From: Holothuria scabra
Taxonomy: Eukaryota > Echinodermata > Holothuroidea > Aspidochirotida > Holothuriidae
Length of the DNA: 64,000 bases
Assembly: GCA_037179385.1 (NCBI GenBank)
Contig: CM074188.1
Span: forward strand, 24,197,318-24,261,317
Direction of reading: 5' to 3'
The notes beneath the pieces are model-generated. The model was not told where the DNA came from. It did not search any database and saw only the letters and a list, made by a program, of their open reading frames with translations. Position numbers and translations under genes: made by a program. Below, in pieces: positions 44,850 to 59,284 of this stretch. Every line of letters starts with the position of its first letter. Positions within the stretch are counted from its first letter, which is position 1.

Positions 44850-47270
44850 GCTCGTGTCGAAATTTTTCATTTGAACTAATTTACTCGTTTTATGAAAAAG
44901 TTGCATGCAGACTGTGCACCGAGACATTTACCTTAAAATGGGTTAATTCCTGCCGGACTGGCCGGTCATTCACTAAAGATTACAAAGTTCATTAAAACAT
45001 AGTAGGGGACGATTCCAAAAACTCGCCAACATGTAGAAATATATTGTTTGTAGGCCTATAGGACTACGAAAATCAAAAGTATGCAAATTCTTCCATGACA
45101 TCACATCCACAGACAGCTTTTCTCGGATACACGTAGTCCGATTAAAGCTGTTTGTCAACATGACGTCACGAAATGTTTAGTTTACATTTTATTTTTATAG
45201 TTCTCTCATACAAATCATATACTTGCATAGGGTGGCAACTTTTTGTTTTTTCCGACAATCGATGGAGAAGATTTTAGTTAAAACTCCCAATAATCGGAAC
45301 GTAATCTGATCCGATATCGCTGCAGTGGGACCTGCGCTGAGACCTAACCGAACACAGTTCCCGCTTGTCTCAGCGGGTTCATCTGCAGCAATATGTCACC
45401 ATGGGCTTACAAAAAACAGTGCTCCGTACGATTGAGCTCGAAAACACACAGTCGCTTACGCTAGTCCTTCCAGCTAAAGCTTATGATTTCTCTGACAGTA
45501 CTTTCACTGGCGTCCCAAGACTCGCCCCTTTTGACAGGCAAAATCTGTGTACGCCTTCAGTGTACTCACGTGTAACTGTTGCAGCAAAACACGGTTGATT
45601 TTTATCCGACAGTCGGGTGTGACTTTCAAAGCACGTGAAAGCACTGTATAGACGTATAAGAGCTAGTGAATTCGGTCACTGGGGTCCGTCAGCCTTAATT
45701 GCATTCTCTTAAATTCATTTAAGAAATTCTAAAACCCCCATGTACAGTAAAATTGGGGGAAATCAAGGGATAGTTTAGTGTACAATCATCCATGGTACAG
45801 ATAGGGCCCAAGCAAAAAGAGTAAAACTGATGGACCCAAGTTGTGGACGAAAAAGTTAGACCGTCACTTGACTGTTCGAATTCGTCCTTACAGATAAAAT
45901 GTCTGCAAACGCTATCGTGCATTTTTTACGCGCACGTGTGCGCTCACTTTCGATCGGTTTTAATTGCCGGCTTTGCTTTGCTACAAACATAGAATTCTCA
46001 AGCATGAGCTAAGAGTTTCTCTGGTTAGGGATGTATTCACGTCAACGCACGCCACATAATATAATGCATGCCCCTCATGCTTACACGTGCAAGGAAAACA
46101 CTAAGGCTTGCGCTCATTTTTCACCCAATAATGAACATCAAATGAAACTTATGAAACGCAGACGATGCGAGCACTACTACACAAAAGAGCCGAGCCGGTT
46201 AAATTTTCAGATTGAAGTCTCGACGGCTTACCAACCAACAATACTCCTACTAAAAATTCAGTTCCTGTCTAAAATGTCAAGCTAATAAGAAGAAAAATAA
46301 GAAGAAACAAGTGGTAATAAGCAGTTCTTCCACCATTTTGACGGAATATTTTTCCATTTTCCGAGTTAAACTCACCTTGTCATGGGGTGAACGAAAGACC
46401 TCTTTCACTAGAAAAAGGTATGATCGAACTGCACGTTAAATAAAAACAGTAAACAGAAAAATATAAAGAAAGCGAAGATATTAGGATGTCAACTGATAAG
46501 GTACATGTGATTAACATATGATTAACAGCTAGAAGAAAGAGTCCATGTCGTCAAAATTTCGTTAAAAATATGGAGAAAGGAAAGTATCTCCAGCTAGAAC
46601 ATGGTCCTCTTAACATACATATACTGAGGACTATGCTTCCACCTACCATACACGCAACCCCCCGTCAGCACATTTCCCTTATGATGACCCCTTTTGCCAC
46701 ATATTTTCTTCAGTATTATACATGTATGTTCCCAGTATTTGCTCCAGCATGGTCCATTTTATGGAAATTTTGTTGTTCAATGTGGAAACCAAGTGGGACA
46801 GGGGTTAAGGGGTTCGAACCATTCCCAGGAGGGTTCTCCATGTATTTATCCCAATACATAAAAATATCATAGTGGTAGGTCACTATCTGCCATTTTGTGG
46901 CTGTGTATGATCCTTGTGTGGAAACAAGTACTTTGTTATAGAATGCTTTCACTGACGTCACAAGCCCCGCCCCTTCTGATGGGCAAACAAGTGTGAAACG
47001 CATTCAGTTTAGCTAGCTGAGAAGCAGCTGAAGACCCACTTGTGACTGTTTCACTAAAAAACCGTTGACTTTTGCCCGTCAGTGGGCGTGGCTTAGCAAT
47101 TGTGACGTTACGTGAAGGCGCTCTGTAGAAAATAAAAACGTGGTGCGCAAGCAGATTAGAGTTTAAAACTTGTTGACTTTCTTGGGATATTATATAACGG
47201 ACGGTAAATTTTCTTGCTTTCTCTCAAATTGATTGTGGAGCTCCGCTGCGATAATCCTGACAATTTTCAG
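44850..47270. other. Intergenic, two related GACGTCAC-containing repeats
   Basis: No gene is supported. The blocks at about 45495-45660 and 46945-47130 align (CTTTCACTG-CGTC, GCCCCTT-TGA, GGGCAAA/AGGCAAA, ACGTGAAGG/CACGTGAAAG) and are diverged copies of one family. A fragment like the GGTCCATCAGCC MITE end lies at about 45675-45700. Confidence 0.45.
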
Positions 47271-47277
47271 CCCTTAA

Positions 47278-47690
47278 GCCCCGTCCACATTATGCGACTT
47301 GATGCTACGCAACACATTGCAACGAGATTCTTCAGACGCGTTGCAAAGTGTGGAATGCTTTGCGACTAATTGCAAGCGGACACACAACTCAGTTTTAATC
47401 GACCTAACATGAAACTCAAACGTGCAACTGACAACAATAACGGACTTCTGGAATGAATCCCGCGAAGTTCAGTTAATCGAAATGAACAGAACACACTTGT
47501 CCCTTCAACTACCGGTAACAAATAAAGATTATGCTAAACATTAGAATTTTGCGTGAATCGCTTCATGAACAAGCGACTTGTTGCATAATGTGGACACTAT
47601 GCTCTTAAAACCAATTACTCGTCAGTCGCTCACCGCGACAATACAGCCTTGTTGCAGTAGGTCCCGTTGCAAAGTGTGGACGGGTCTTTA
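47278..47690. mobile_element. Probable non-autonomous DNA element with GCCCCGTCCACA ends
   Basis: GCCCCGTCCACATTATGCGAC at the left and GTTGCAAAGTGTGGACGGGTC at the right are imperfect inverted repeats. Internal segments repeat GTTGCAAAGTGTGGA and ATAATGTGGACA. The flanks (TTAA left, TTTA right) give no secure target duplication. No ORF. Confidence 0.6.
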
Positions 47691-48125
47691 GGCCGAATTC
47701 TGTTTGCCTCAGTAGGTAACTCGGGTGAAAATGCCCCTTATTTATGCAAACGAGGAAAGTACTACAAAACTACTTCCCTAAGTTAATAATAAAAATAAAT
47801 AACAGAATAAATTTACATTCAGGTCTACCTATGCATGGAAAGTCTCAATTCTAGCAATTTTAGCTGGATTTTCTCAAAAACGATACTTCAGTGAAATACG
47901 CGCCGACTTATGGTACTGCTGTTAAATGCTGCACCTCCAATTATTGTCCTGAATGCAGGCTCTGAAACCATGATAAAACGAAAACTGGTTGCATGCAACT
48001 ACGGGATTAGGTCCGGGGATTGTACCACAATTCTCTATCCTCGTTGCTATACACCACCGCGGCTCCGGGAACATATTTTCCACCGAATTTGTATTTCTTT
48101 GCATTGTGTAAAAAATGAAAACTTT
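47691..48125. other. 3' flank of the AADAC-like gene
   Basis: Spacer just downstream of the minus-strand hydrolase stop. Presumed 3' UTR and intergenic DNA; nothing else recognised. Confidence 0.35.
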
Positions 48126-51100
48126 TCATAAATAAGACTTTATAAAATCGATAGCATCGTTTCTCATTTTTGCACCTAAATCAAATTCTAACATACCACC
48201 TCCTAACCAAAATATGCCGTGGACGCCCGATTCGTAATTTATCCACTTAGTCTCCACACCAGCCGTTTTTAAAGCTGACCAATAGAATATACCGTCATCA
48301 CGCAATGAGTCGAAGCCACATGTTTGTATAAAAGTCGGAGGAAGACCTCTGAAGTCACTCCTTATAAATGGAAAAACCCGCGGATCCGTGATAACGTTTT
48401 TGATTTCTTGCCAAGCATCTTCATCTCCGTGATTTTGTGTGTCTGGTCCAGAGTAAAATAATGGGTCTCTTAAGGATTCTGGTATCAAGGAATGATTTAA
48501 AATATCCCAAACTTGAGAGTTCGTCTTAAATTCAATAGAAGTGTGGTTGTTTTCTTGATAGTTCCTTTCAAAAAACGGATTAGACTTTCCAAAAATAGCA
48601 CAACTCTGAAATCTCGCATTCTTTGCAATAGGTAAGATGCCATAATTGCCAAAGAAATGTTGATATTTTTGATACGACGGGGTTTTCAGATCAAGATGTT
48701 GAAGAATTGGATAGACTAATAATTGTACTATGGGATCTGGGATGCTTCGGTCATCGTGGATATGGTGGGTGACCACTGCAGACAGATGTCCACCTGCGCT
48801 ATCTCCCCCAATACCAATCCTTGTTGGGTGTACTCCATAGTCTCTGGCATGAGAGATGAACCATCTTGTTGACTTGAAAGCGTCTTCAAATTGACTGGGG
48901 ACAGTATACTCAGGACATAAGCGATACCTGTAAAACATATACCCAATGCAAAAATTATTTAGTAGTTTCAAAGCTCTACTCTTGATTATATTTGTAAGGA
49001 AATGAATATGGATATGATACGTCGAATAAAATCCGTGACTGACTTTGGGTGTGTTAGTAAAGACTGTAAATGAGATTTTATGGCTAATTGGTTTAATTCG
49101 GACAAGCCACGGTCTTTTTTCCAGTTGTGAATCATTGGCTTGTTTTTCCTACTCCATTGCTTATGCTGAGTACCAAGAACATTAATTGCAGTAGTACAGG
49201 TTCCATTTTGAATGTCCTCGGTATGACTTTGCTTGTGGATGCTACATTACCGCGTTGATTGTTACGCTGTGCACTGTGACAGAGCGAAATAGAAAATCAT
49301 CCAAAGCTCCAAAATGCGAACAGGAATGTTTTGAAAAACACGCTAGGGCTATTCAAACGCTTCAGGGTCCTGTGCCTAGTGAAATGTTACTTACATAAAC
49401 CTCAGGTATGACGTTACATCACGGGACTTCAAACGAGACAATGTGAGAAATGTTTACAAGCAATGCGTCTTGGGAATGAGTCAAAGGTGAAATGGAACCT
49501 ATAGGAATCCGAACAGATTGTGATGGTCTGATTTTAGTCGGCCATTACTGGGGTCCATCACCTTTAATCTTTAAATTTCCATCCTTACCTGTTCCATGGA
49601 TGTTTGTACACTGAAGTGTATCTTAACTTTCTCAACTTCACTGAATATGAGGATTTAAAATTCACGCAGACAATAAATGAAGACGACTAAAGGCTGATGG
49701 ACCCCACTAATGGCTGCCTACAGTCACTAAAACAAGCGCTTGTCGGATTCGTCTATATCTTATGGGCAGCCTCTACCTTGGTGACCAAAGATATTATAAA
49801 CGTAGATACCAAACTCCTATCCCTGCACTGTTAGACGTGTTGACTCCTCACGATACGAAGACTCAATAGGAGGGCGGAGGTATTCATTTGACATGCACAC
49901 AGTTCTATTCGGTTATCTGCGTGCAGAATTTCGCATGCGTAACAGAAAATTCCATTGTGACGAGATGTCAGCGTGCGTGCTTTATCAAAGCAAAGTTCTG
50001 TACGCGCACAATGCATTTTCCGTGTGCAGTCCGGAGTAATTGACGCGTACTTCCGCGTGCTTGGAAAAAGAACGCAGTAGTTGATTTTGTGTTGTGAGCG
50101 CGTAAGAATGTAAGCGCGTGCATAGATGTGCGCCACGGTGAAGAAAGCATAGAAACTGACCAATCAGTAAGTCAATGGACTTCAAACCAGTCGTTGTGCG
50201 TTAATGTTCAAATGTTCTTCAGTAGAAAGCCTCAGAGAAGCCTGAAACTGTTTCTTGCAAGTAAAATTTATTGAAGAAAGGTGTTTGCAAGAATTGCAAT
50301 GTTTTAAAATTAAACGTATTTATACTACCGAAAGATATCAATTAAGTACTAGCTTTCAAAACGACTGAACAGGTATCAGCACTTCCGCCCCTCCGTCGGC
50401 CTCCATGAGGAGTCACCGCGCCATTGTAAGTTTGGTATATGTTTGTAATATCTTTATTGGTGACAGTCTAGCCTGACATAGGTCTATTGACTTTGACAAG
50501 TTGCAATGCAGGTAATAACAGTGCAGGGACAATAGGCCTAGACTTCGCCGAGTATGCACACACAGGGGAAAAGATGGTCATAGTACATATGACCACTCAG
50601 CCACAAGTGACGACTTCCGCGTACGGCGCCAATATAGATTCCGAACGCGCGCCGTGGGTTTATCCGACCGCGGTGCACAAACCAGATGCCTGGTCGCACA
50701 AACCAGATGCCATCACCTAATCTGGCTACATCTGCTAACTTTTTGCATAGTCTTACCACAAAGTAAGAACAGAAAAGATTTTCGTAAGCCGTATTCTATC
50801 CATATCAGCTCTAGTCGTCTCATGCTGGGAACGCGTTTATTCATTTGAAACCCATTAATTCCAATCTGAAGTCAGAAACATAAGGTAAGAAAGCGGAAAG
50901 CGAATTCGTACGAATAAATAAGACATTCGACTCTTAATCCTCGAAAAAGAAGAAGAAAAAAAAAAACACGAGAGTCAACGTATATATTTTTAGTATGGCA
51001 CTAATGGGCTTTCGCAATATCATGTGAATGAATCGACGAAAGAAGTGAGACAAAAAGAGTGAGTACATACTCGACAGAGACAACTACAGCATGTAGTCCA

Positions 51101-54100
51101 TCGGCAAATTGTCTCGTCAGTCCGTCGTATGTTTCTGAAATAAAACGGAGTGAAATTGGTACCGTACTTTAGACAGCACAGCTGTGCCGATTATGGTATT
51201 ACCATGGGTTCTAGGGGGGCTTTCATGGGAAGTTCTACCTCCTCTGAAATATAAAACAAAATTTACTAGTCCCCTGCAACTTGTAAAGCCTTTTAGTGAT
51301 GAAGGCATACGTACATGCTCAGAAACAGTGCCGTTACTACCGAGGGTTAGGGGTGAAGGAGCCCTCATGAAATTGTACACCCCACAAGCCCCATGGCATC
51401 GGAGGTAAAAGATGGCACTCTAAAGTAAAAAAAAAATGTGAGTAGAATATAAAATAAAATGACATTTTGAACTAAATTTATATCGTACGGATTTTCTTAC
51501 TAATTTTCTGATTACTCTAGCCTAGACTTAAATAACATGATGACGAATTTCTCAGCAGTTCAGATTCGGACTTAGTCGTGAACGTGATATGATCTTTCAA
51601 AATTTTCTATCAATTGGTATAGCTGAAGCTTAATATAAGCAGAATTGATATGCCCATGTGCTCAAATTAGCTACTTTAAATTTAACAAATTTATTAATGT
51701 GGGTAGTGGCATAGTTATGCAGGATCCAGTTTCCAAATGGCTAGCTGCTACGGGTTCAATAAATATGAAAAGAAGTATGAAACGTGTAAATCGAAACTCG
51801 CAGCCCTCCTCTCTCTGCGGTACAATTCGCGTTAGCAGATGTGCGACAAGGCCGTTTTTAAATGTTTAAAAAGGCAACAAAGATTCGAAAACTTTTTCAA
51901 TATCGTCAGAGAGTCTCGATCCTCACTGGCTTATAGATAACATCATGCAACAACAATGATTTTCAACCGCCTTGCAACGAATCTCGGATTTGCGAATGGG
52001 CCGATTATAAATAATTCCCAGACTTTTCAAATTTCCTTACAGGAAACCCAGAATCCAAATCTTGATGCCCAATACCAGCTCCATATTTTCAACAAAGGTT
52101 TGGGAAAAGGCAACAATTTGAGGGCTTTTTGCCCGTCACGCATTGTGTGTTATAATATTCACACTGTCAAGAAAAAAACTTGGGTTCTCCCATACAACCC
52201 GGAAAAAAGTCTAGCTTCACCACTGTGACGAGCTTTGTGATATGCTTCATCAGTGCACGAAAGGTTTTGCCAAGTTTGTCAGAGTATTCTTACTTTTGAA
52301 AAGGAGAGGGACTCAAGTTTCAATACCAAAACTTTGTAAAAATAATGCAAATTCAAGGTTAGGGAAGTGGCTTGTCCTGTAATTTAGAGGTATATTGCTG
52401 CAAAAAGTTCTAGGCTTAGTAATATTTAATTAATTTATTATTTATGTATACGTAAGAAAAAATGTGTTCATAATAAAAACAAAAATTTACACAAATTCGC
52501 CACACATTCGAGAAGCCTATGTCTAATAATGTTTCTTCAGCTCTTTATAGCTTTGAGCAACACCTCGCCCGAAATGGTGGGATATTAAATTGGTACAAAA
52601 GTTGCAAATATTTCCTGGTTGTTTTCAATTGCCAGATAACATCACATAAGAGCAAACAAAAGGATGTATTCTATAGGAGAATAAAGTGCCCCAATTTTTT
52701 TCATGGTATCGATAATTGTTTTATCATTGGCAATTTGTTCATTTTTATTGAAGTGAACAATTATTTCATTGCAAACGAAATCTCAAAACAGCGACGACTT
52801 GTATTTTACTCACAGGCCTGAGAAATTCCCTTACCGGCTGTCTGAGGGGTTGTTATTTTCCAAAACTGTCTCTGGTACTCTCCGAGCCAACTGATGGCGG
52901 TGCTCCGCTTATGTAGGCACGGACCGATCGCGTCTAGAAGGGAGCATATCCCCATTAATTCCTCCATTGACTTACACACTAAATTCAAAAAGTAAACGGG
53001 CCTCTAAAAGCTTGTCGAAGTTTTCGCCAGGGTCAAGCTACCCCTCATATGAAAGCTGACAAGTTGGCCATTCATGGCACTTTCAATTTACCATATCATG
53101 ACCGTGAAGATTTTTTGCTATTTCACCTCAAAGTTCAAACCACCTTTTCCAAGCCTTGTTTTTCACTAAAATCTCGGTATGCCTCCGCCAGCTTCTAAGG
53201 CCCATAATTTCCACAAAATTGCTTCAATTAAGCCCATTTTTTCACAAATGGTACTTCATTTGATATACTTTCAGGAGAAACTTACAGAAAACCCCAGCTC
53301 ATTCCATAACATATCAAAAAAGTGCTCCTTTTAGGGACTCTATCTGAGGGCGAACAAATGGACGCAGTAATACACCTGCTAATTGGGATATGCTCCCAGA
53401 AATCCTACAATTGAAGTCAGTTATGGCTTCTATGAACTTAACTTATTATAACTACTCACTTGTGTTGCCCAAGGAGTAACCACCTCCATGAAAAAATACG
53501 AACCCGGGCAGAAGTTTATCTGGCCTTTCGATGGGTTCGTAAATGCGGACAGGTATCCCATCAAATTCTGTCTCTCTTGCCTTAAACTTGGATCCAGAGA
53601 CTATGGATGGTGGTGCGCTGTGTCCTAAGTTCATAATGTATCTGGTAGCTATCATGTCATAACCTTTATCAGGCCAAAGATTATTCAGAAAAGAAGTCTG
53701 AAACGAAAATCATAACAGGAAATGTAAGAGTAAATTTTCTGCCTAAACAATTAAGCTTTTAGCATCATCTGTTTCCGTTTTATTTTTATTTATTTATTTA
53801 TTTATTTTTTTTTTTTTTTGATACGCTATCATTTATTTATCTGTAATTCTTTTATTTAAATAAGTTTATGAATTTCAATTAGAAAAAAATAAACCAAACG
53901 AAACGAAATCTCCGCTTAAGGTTTCGAAAGTTAGATAAAACAATGCTTCGTTCGTAATGAAAACATCTTGATAGGTACCAACAACTATCTTTTTTGCTCC
54001 CCTTTTGTTCTTTTTGGAAAAGGGTTGTTTTAAAATCAAGGTTGTAATCACCTGAAGCGGCAAAAGAGTAATAAAGATACGAGCTCATCATCAAACTGTC

Positions 54101-56088
54101 TGTGAAGTTTTGTACACAGTATAACAAAGCCTCTTTTAAGAATGAAGGGTATAGTTAGCACTGTGACACTTGAATTAAAGAAGAGTTCACATGCAGAGTT
54201 CAGAGAGTCGGACGGCGGAACGAGGGGGTATGTCTCTTGGGGGCTAAGTCCCTCCAATAAAAAAAGTAGGGGGCTCAGTTCCTCCGAACAATTAACAAGT
54301 GCCCAAAGAAGCCGGGACGACGGGGAGAATTTCTATAGGTACCGGACACATCGTGAACGGACCATTGCACGAGAAGATTAAAACACTCGGGAAGTGCCCC
54401 TTTCGGCAATCAAGGGGACTTCTAAAGCCAAATTTTTCCTTGTAAGCTCGGCGCTTACCAATGGTGGCGCTTCGCTGAAATGTGCTTGTTGGCAGCAGGT
54501 CAATTTTTTTGTTCCCCCGCTCCTCCACTCGTGTATGATATGTGTTACATGACTACGAAAATAAAATTTTTGCAAATTACTTCGTGACGTTACACAGACA
54601 AACATCTTCGGACAACATGTGACCATCATTTGACTCTTCAGAGTCATCTATAGCTACATAATGTTAAACAAACCTGCCCAATAGACAGATAACATACCAA
54701 AGTAGGGTGATTTTTTTCCAGCGGCGGAATGTATTAAGTCAATGGCAAACTTGAAACTGCTCCAGAGGCTGGATTGGGACGAAAAGGAGATACCTATAGG
54801 CTATAGGCAAAAATACTAAGTGGGTGTATTTTGTTTACGCAGGCAAACGGCACCATCACCGCCATCACCATCATCACCTCCACCATTATCTCATCATCAT
54901 CACCACCACCATCATCACCGCCATCATCACCAAAGCACTAAGTTTGTGGGAAGTTCTGGTGGGCGATGGCCAGAGGATCGAAGGGGGAATTTGTTTTCAA
55001 TGTAAGTAATGACATTAATTACAGTTTCTTCTCACGAGGGTATGATTCGTTATGAAAAATATACGAGTCTAGGTCTACTTGCGTATATAGGCAAGAAAAC
55101 TACCGCACGGGAAAAAGACGGACACCCAGTGATGTTATGATTGTAGTCGGCCCTAAATGGGGTCTATAAACTTTTAATCTTTCGACATCCTTGCTTACCT
55201 GTGTCATGGATGGTTGCTCACTGAATTGCATCTTGATTTCTTTAATTGGAACTTTTTATGAAGGTTTGAAATTTATGTAGACAATAAATGGAGACGATTT
55301 AAGGCTGATGGACCCCACTAATGGCTGCTTACAGTCACTGAAAATACGCGCTGATCGGATTCGTATGTGTTAATCGAAAATTGGTTTCACACAGGAATGT
55401 ATGCTAACCCTTTACCACCTCCTCTGGTTATGAGCCGTGTGGATGTAAGTCCTTAATCTCTTTCCATTCTGTTCGATGGTGTTTGCTCCTCACTCTAGAA
55501 ACACTGACTGTTATCTGCCCGGTGTTCAACTCCTTGTGAAAATTCGCTGCGATTCCGCGGAAAATGCAGTCTTGGACAAAACAAGTTGGGACAACCCGTT
55601 CCTCTTCCAAAGTTGACCACAGTTCACTCACGGCACACAACCGCTCATTTGGTGCAAGATTTGTGACGGGGAAGCAGGGGTTTAATGTTAGCCTATACAA
55701 ACTGAGATTTACAAATATTATGACAAAGTGTCTCAACAGTTTTGGCAAAGATCATGCATTCATTTAGCTAAGCAATATGAGGTCTAGCTTCAACGGAACG
55801 AAAACGTGTATATGCTCCTTTCAAATCGAAATAAATATAGGAGGGATAAAAATTTACAAATGGGAGAAAGGGCTTGACAAAGGCTATGCGCATGTATAGT
55901 CACGTGAGATTTAAAGAGTTAGAAAGACGCACGTTATTACGACATACCTGCAATCCCAACAGATACGAGCCAGCTGCTAGCAAGCGGTATTTGTATTGTT
56001 CAGCTAGGCCTTCGGGTACCGGTGTGTTCACCCAACATGAAATAACCATGCCTGTCACCATGACAACGAAAAAGAAGTAACTTTTCAT
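48126..56088 (-). CDS. AADAC-like: Arylacetamide deacetylase-like (AADAC/NCEH1 family) serine hydrolase
   Basis: Four minus-strand exons join in frame: 56088-55948, 53697-53460, 51134-51071 and 48927-48126, giving 1,245 bases and 414 residues (human AADAC 399). Residues 4-21 form a hydrophobic signal anchor (YFFFVVMVTGMVISCWV), as in ER type II AADAC proteins. The oxyanion-hole motif HGGG is at 117-120, the nucleophile Ser191 lies in GGDSAGGH, Asp354 in CGFDSLRDDG, and His384 in SGVHGIFW. This is a complete triad at a constant offset from the human positions. Exon 3 encodes TYDGLTRQFADGLHAVVVSV. The family hydrolyses esters and amides of lipids and xenobiotics on the ER lumen side. The start ATG at 56088 was preferred because the upstream frame has no ATG. 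The product may be AADAC, AADACL or NCEH1-like; motifs alone cannot decide. Confidence 0.92.
49083..49180 (-). repeat. Short dispersed repeat (GCCATTGTGC family), copy 3, inverted
   Basis: In intron 3 of the hydrolase gene. TTCCAGTTGTGAATCATTGGC and CTTGTTTTTCCTACTCCATTGC match the reverse complement of 24665-24812. Confidence 0.55.
49541..49715. mobile_element. MITE with GGCCATTA-GGGGTCCATCA ends, copy 1
   Basis: In intron 3 of the hydrolase gene. GCCATTACTGGGGTCCATCA at the left is the inverted partner of GATGGACCCCACTAATGGC at the right. The interior (CCATGGATG-TTG, GACAATAAATG-AGACGA) matches 55149-55327. Confidence 0.7.
51930..52216. repeat. Diverged copy of the CGATCTTTGGTCGCCG dispersed repeat
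   Basis: In intron 2 of the hydrolase gene. Matches by GCAACAACAATGATTTTCAAC, ACTTTTCAAATTTCCTTACAGGAAACC and CAGCTCCATATTTTC. The right edge CTTCACCACTG resembles a CAGTGG-type terminus. Confidence 0.55.
52940..53397 (-). mobile_element. 458-bp MITE with GGGAGCATA termini, copy 2 (inverted)
   Basis: Nearly identical reverse complement of 40569-41026 and exactly the same length. Flanked by AGAA at 52936-52939 and 53398-53401, again a 4-bp duplication but of different sequence. Lies in intron 2 of the hydrolase gene, with its duplication ending 58 bases from the exon 2 donor. Confidence 0.93.
54848..54935. repeat. CAT/CAC trinucleotide microsatellite
   Basis: Imperfect run of CAC, CAT and CAG-free triplets in intron 1 of the hydrolase. 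It produces His-rich open frames that are not genes. Confidence 0.85.
55149..55327. mobile_element. MITE with GGCCATTA-GGGGTCCATCA ends, copy 2
   Basis: In intron 1 of the hydrolase gene. GGCCCTAAATGGGGTCTAT and GATGGACCCCACTAATGGCTG are the inverted ends; the interior follows copy 1. Confidence 0.65.
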
Positions 56089-57710
56089 TCTTTTAATACT
56101 TTGTTGTTGCAACTGAGATGTTATATGAACTGATTAATTAACTAATGCCTAATTGACTATTGAAATCAAAGCACTACAGTGCTGGTCTTGATATGTACCT
56201 TTCTGATGTGTTGTTATCTATCCAGAAGAGTGGTAAAGAGTAAAGGGCATCAGCTAAGTTTACCTTTTAAGCTTTGTCAGCTTGCCTAAAAAGATAGTTG
56301 ACTTTTCTGACATTCATCTTCACGTATACCTATGCCGAATAATGATATAGCGAGTTCTTCTCCCAGTGCGATATGTCTTTTCCGACCTCAACTTAAATAA
56401 ATCATGACGTGAACATGACGTCTTACACATTAAATAAAAAAGTTCAAGACTGTTCAAATTAAGCCGCGAGCTTGTCGACAAGTGTATTAATTTTGATCAA
56501 ATAGGTATATTTGGCATTATTTGTTTTACTTAAAATAACATTGCGATACAATGATGGCATGATCGTTAAATGTCACACAGGAAAGAGACACATAACACAA
56601 TGAAATCTGGAAAAACTTCTGCCTCCCTTAATTAAATCACCAAAATCTGCCACTTGCCACTTATATGGCAAAAATAAAAGCACAAAAGCACCTGAACACT
56701 GCAGAAATATTCTTTTCTTGATCAATAAAACAGTATAAAGCAATTCGTTATTAATTACCGTATAAGTAAAAATTGTATGAAACAAGGAGTCCTTATTTTA
56801 CTTAAGTTTTCTGACATTGTGGGCGTATGGTCAATTAAAATAACATGCCAAGTTTATTTCCTGAATTTTTTCGGCAAGAAAATATAAATGGCATTATCAA
56901 TGCCCAACGAGATCCCCTATGTTCTGTACTGTCAATAAGGATATATTAAGAAACCCTTCCCCCAAACGAAAAATTGCCACAAGTTTTCCCCAAAACCTAA
57001 TTCTTCACAGTAATTTTTCGACAAGCCATTCTTCTGGCAACCTTTGTCATTGCTGTGAAGTTTGGGGTTGCCTACTGGTCACCCAGCCTATAGCTTGTTG
57101 AACTGTTCTCAACTTCACCGTTTTTGGGTAACTGCCTATCGAACGTGCTCGTTTTTCGATATAACTTCTGTATATGAGGCAGCTTTGTGGAAACCACTTG
57201 CAACCACTGAATTGACCCAAAGCTACAATATGTTAGCCCGCGGGGCGGACGAATTTTTCGTCCAGCTCATCGCTATGAAAAAAAGCTGAGGGGCGGCAGC
57301 CTAAAAGGGGCTGCAGCCACAGAGGCGCTACGCAGACTAACAATACGTGGGCTATTTTGGAACCGTCGTGGACGTCGACGGGTAATTAAGCAGGAGAAAA
57401 ATCGACACGTCTTCATTCTTGCCCGCCGACCCATGCCAGTTAAAGGGGAAAGTTTATCTCTCTTTTTACTTTTTTCAACCAATACTTGAGAATATGGTGC
57501 AAAAATCTTGGAGGAAATGTAGGGTTGTTTTAAAGAAAGGGGTTCCCGGAAATGGTCGGAAAATTTGGGGTTTTAATTGAAATATATGCCTTTCAAGGGC
57601 AAAACACCGAGAATACCAAGGTGTCAGTACTGAAGTTCGTGTGGGTATATTTTATCGTTTATCTTACACAAATTAATTAGAAGATTGGAATTTTTATGGC
57701 CTATAAGTAT
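56089..57710. other. Intergenic upstream region of the AADAC-like gene
   Basis: No gene is supported. It should contain the hydrolase promoter (minus strand, just above 56088). The ORF-like stretches 57062-57289 and 57273-57482 lack family features. Confidence 0.35.
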
Positions 57711-57713
57711 ACA

Positions 57714-57742
57714 GGCACACACACACACATACACACACATAC

Positions 57743-57803
<61 letters not shown>

Positions 57804-57830
57804 AATATAAATATATATATATATATATAA
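57714..57830. repeat. CA then TA microsatellite
   Basis: An ACACAC run (57717-57740) passes into a long TATATA run, interrupted by TTATAAATATAAA near 57798. Open frames made of alternating Tyr/Ile are artefacts. Confidence 0.9.
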
Positions 57831-57917
57831 ATCAAATTGGTAAAGCTGGAAAATCTGGCTGAGGTGAAAAGACGATGTTGACTCCACCGGGATTCGAACT
57901 ATATATATATATATATA

Positions 57918-57938
57918 TGTTCGGAGGTTTGATTGGCT
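57918..57938 (+). repeat. 21-base repeat, inverted partner at 59264-59284
   Basis: GTTCGGAGGTTTGATTGGCT plus one base, between two TA runs. Its exact reverse complement lies on the other side of the Penelope-like element. Confidence 0.85.
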
Positions 57939-57959
57939 ATATATATATATATATATATA

Positions 57960-59258
<1,299 letters not shown>

Positions 59259-59263
59259 CCTAG

Positions 59264-59284
59264 AGCCAATCAAACCTCCGAACA
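59264..59284 (-). repeat. 21-base repeat, inverted partner of 57918-57938
   Basis: AGCCAATCAAACCTCCGAAC plus one base, exact reverse complement of the left copy. Confidence 0.85.

Noticed and set aside
46811..46830. GGGTTCGAACC resembling a tRNA T-loop
   Set aside because: Flanking sequence does not form tRNA arms; simple palindrome.
54820..55009. His-rich open frames
   Set aside because: Product of the CAT/CAC triplet microsatellite within an intron of the hydrolase gene.
57880..57902. GGGATTCGAACT, whose complement looks like a tRNA B-box with a CCACCGG context
   Set aside because: No A-box, anticodon arm or acceptor pairing is found at the right distance because the TA microsatellite interrupts it. 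At most a SINE remnant.
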